A stretch of 64,000 nt of DNA from Clostridium sp. MCC353 (lineage in GTDB: Bacteria; Bacillota; Clostridia; Lachnospirales; Lachnospiraceae), in contig NZ_WQPN01000036.1 of assembly GCF_018785315.1 (NCBI RefSeq), forward strand, positions 22,520 to 86,519, written 5' to 3'. The translations under genes were made by a program, and so were the position numbers. This document shows, piece by piece, positions 63,825 to 64,000 of this stretch; positions within the stretch are counted from its first letter, which is position 1, and every line of letters starts with the position of its first letter. The notes under the pieces are model-generated. The model saw nothing but the letters and a program-made list of their open reading frames with translations, had not been told where the DNA came from and searched no databases.

Positions 63825-64000
63825 ATTGGGATTTAATTAATGAAAGTTACGCAGAAAAGCGGGACGAGGGAGCGGAGGCGGGATTGGATGTTTGGAGGCG
63901 GCCCTGGGGAGCGGAATCCTTCGGGGATGAAAACCAGCTTCCAACCGTAAGTGAAACTAAGACTCCAGGGATGAAAAAAGACGGTCCGATGCCCATTCAC
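63825..64000. other. Window end without a gene
   Basis: About 175 GC- and purine-rich bases after potC. A small ATCC-TTCGG-GGAT hairpin occurs near 63916. No ORF, terminator or RNA that I can name is visible before the sequence ends. Confidence 0.4.

Overview
The window looks like a Lachnospiraceae (Clostridia) chromosome segment. The conserved genes pta-ackA-DUF177-rpmF and plsX-acpP-rnc-smc-ftsY, Gram-positive-type lipoprotein signals, strong AGGAGG ribosome binding sites, YesM/YesN-type two-component genes and many sugar-uptake genes all fit a gut clostridium. I cannot name the species from sequence alone.

Layout. 1-4.9 kb: end of a methyltransferase gene, tmcAL on the minus strand, then pta, ackA, DUF177 and rpmF, closed by a strong terminator and a degenerate tRNA-Ala-like sequence. 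4.9-48.7 kb: a long accessory region that separates rpmF from plsX, which are neighbours in many Firmicutes. It holds (a) a lipoprotein/YesM/YesN sensing module followed by a mannose-family PTS operon with a nitrilase, a HAD phosphatase and a GH88 unsaturated glucuronyl hydrolase; (b) a GPH transporter, Cys-type sulfatase, purine nucleoside phosphorylase, Crp/Fnr regulator and esterase cluster with a Crp-like operator at its promoter; (c) a LysR regulator next to a DUF3604 protein and a DctM-like permease; (d) a signalling block with a chemoreceptor, an orphan binding lipoprotein, four large hybrid histidine kinases and a GntR-type regulator with two winged helices; (e) a small lipoprotein, cutC and the codBA cytosine pair. 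48.8-55.3 kb: plsX, acpP, rnc, smc, ftsY. 55.4-64 kb: threonine dehydratase, a ClC channel/antiporter, an amidohydrolase and a spermidine/putrescine-type ABC transporter.

The most interesting signal is not a protein. Three dispersed copies (about 22927-23139, 44169-44297, 62834-63044) of one structured leader sit immediately before the start codons of three unrelated genes (DUF3604 protein, small lipoprotein, PotC-type permease). Each copy has a 10-bp hairpin with the loop CCGGAGC, a central hairpin, a variable array of 16-nt units, and a 3' end GCTCCGG followed at once by the GGAGG ribosome binding site, 5-6 nt before ATG. The hairpin loop is perfectly complementary to the GCTCCGG beside the ribosome site in all three copies, while that GCTCC can also pair with GGAG of the ribosome site. 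This suggests a translational RNA switch, or a mobile element that carries its own ribosome binding site. I do not recognise it as a named family.

How the genes work together: acetate kinase/phosphotransacetylase supply ATP from acetyl-CoA; the accessory clusters import and trim acidic, probably sulfated, glycans or glycosides; the orphan binding lipoproteins probably feed ligand information to adjacent sensors rather than to transporters; plsX/acpP/rnc/smc/ftsY form the housekeeping lipid-RNA-chromosome-secretion cluster.
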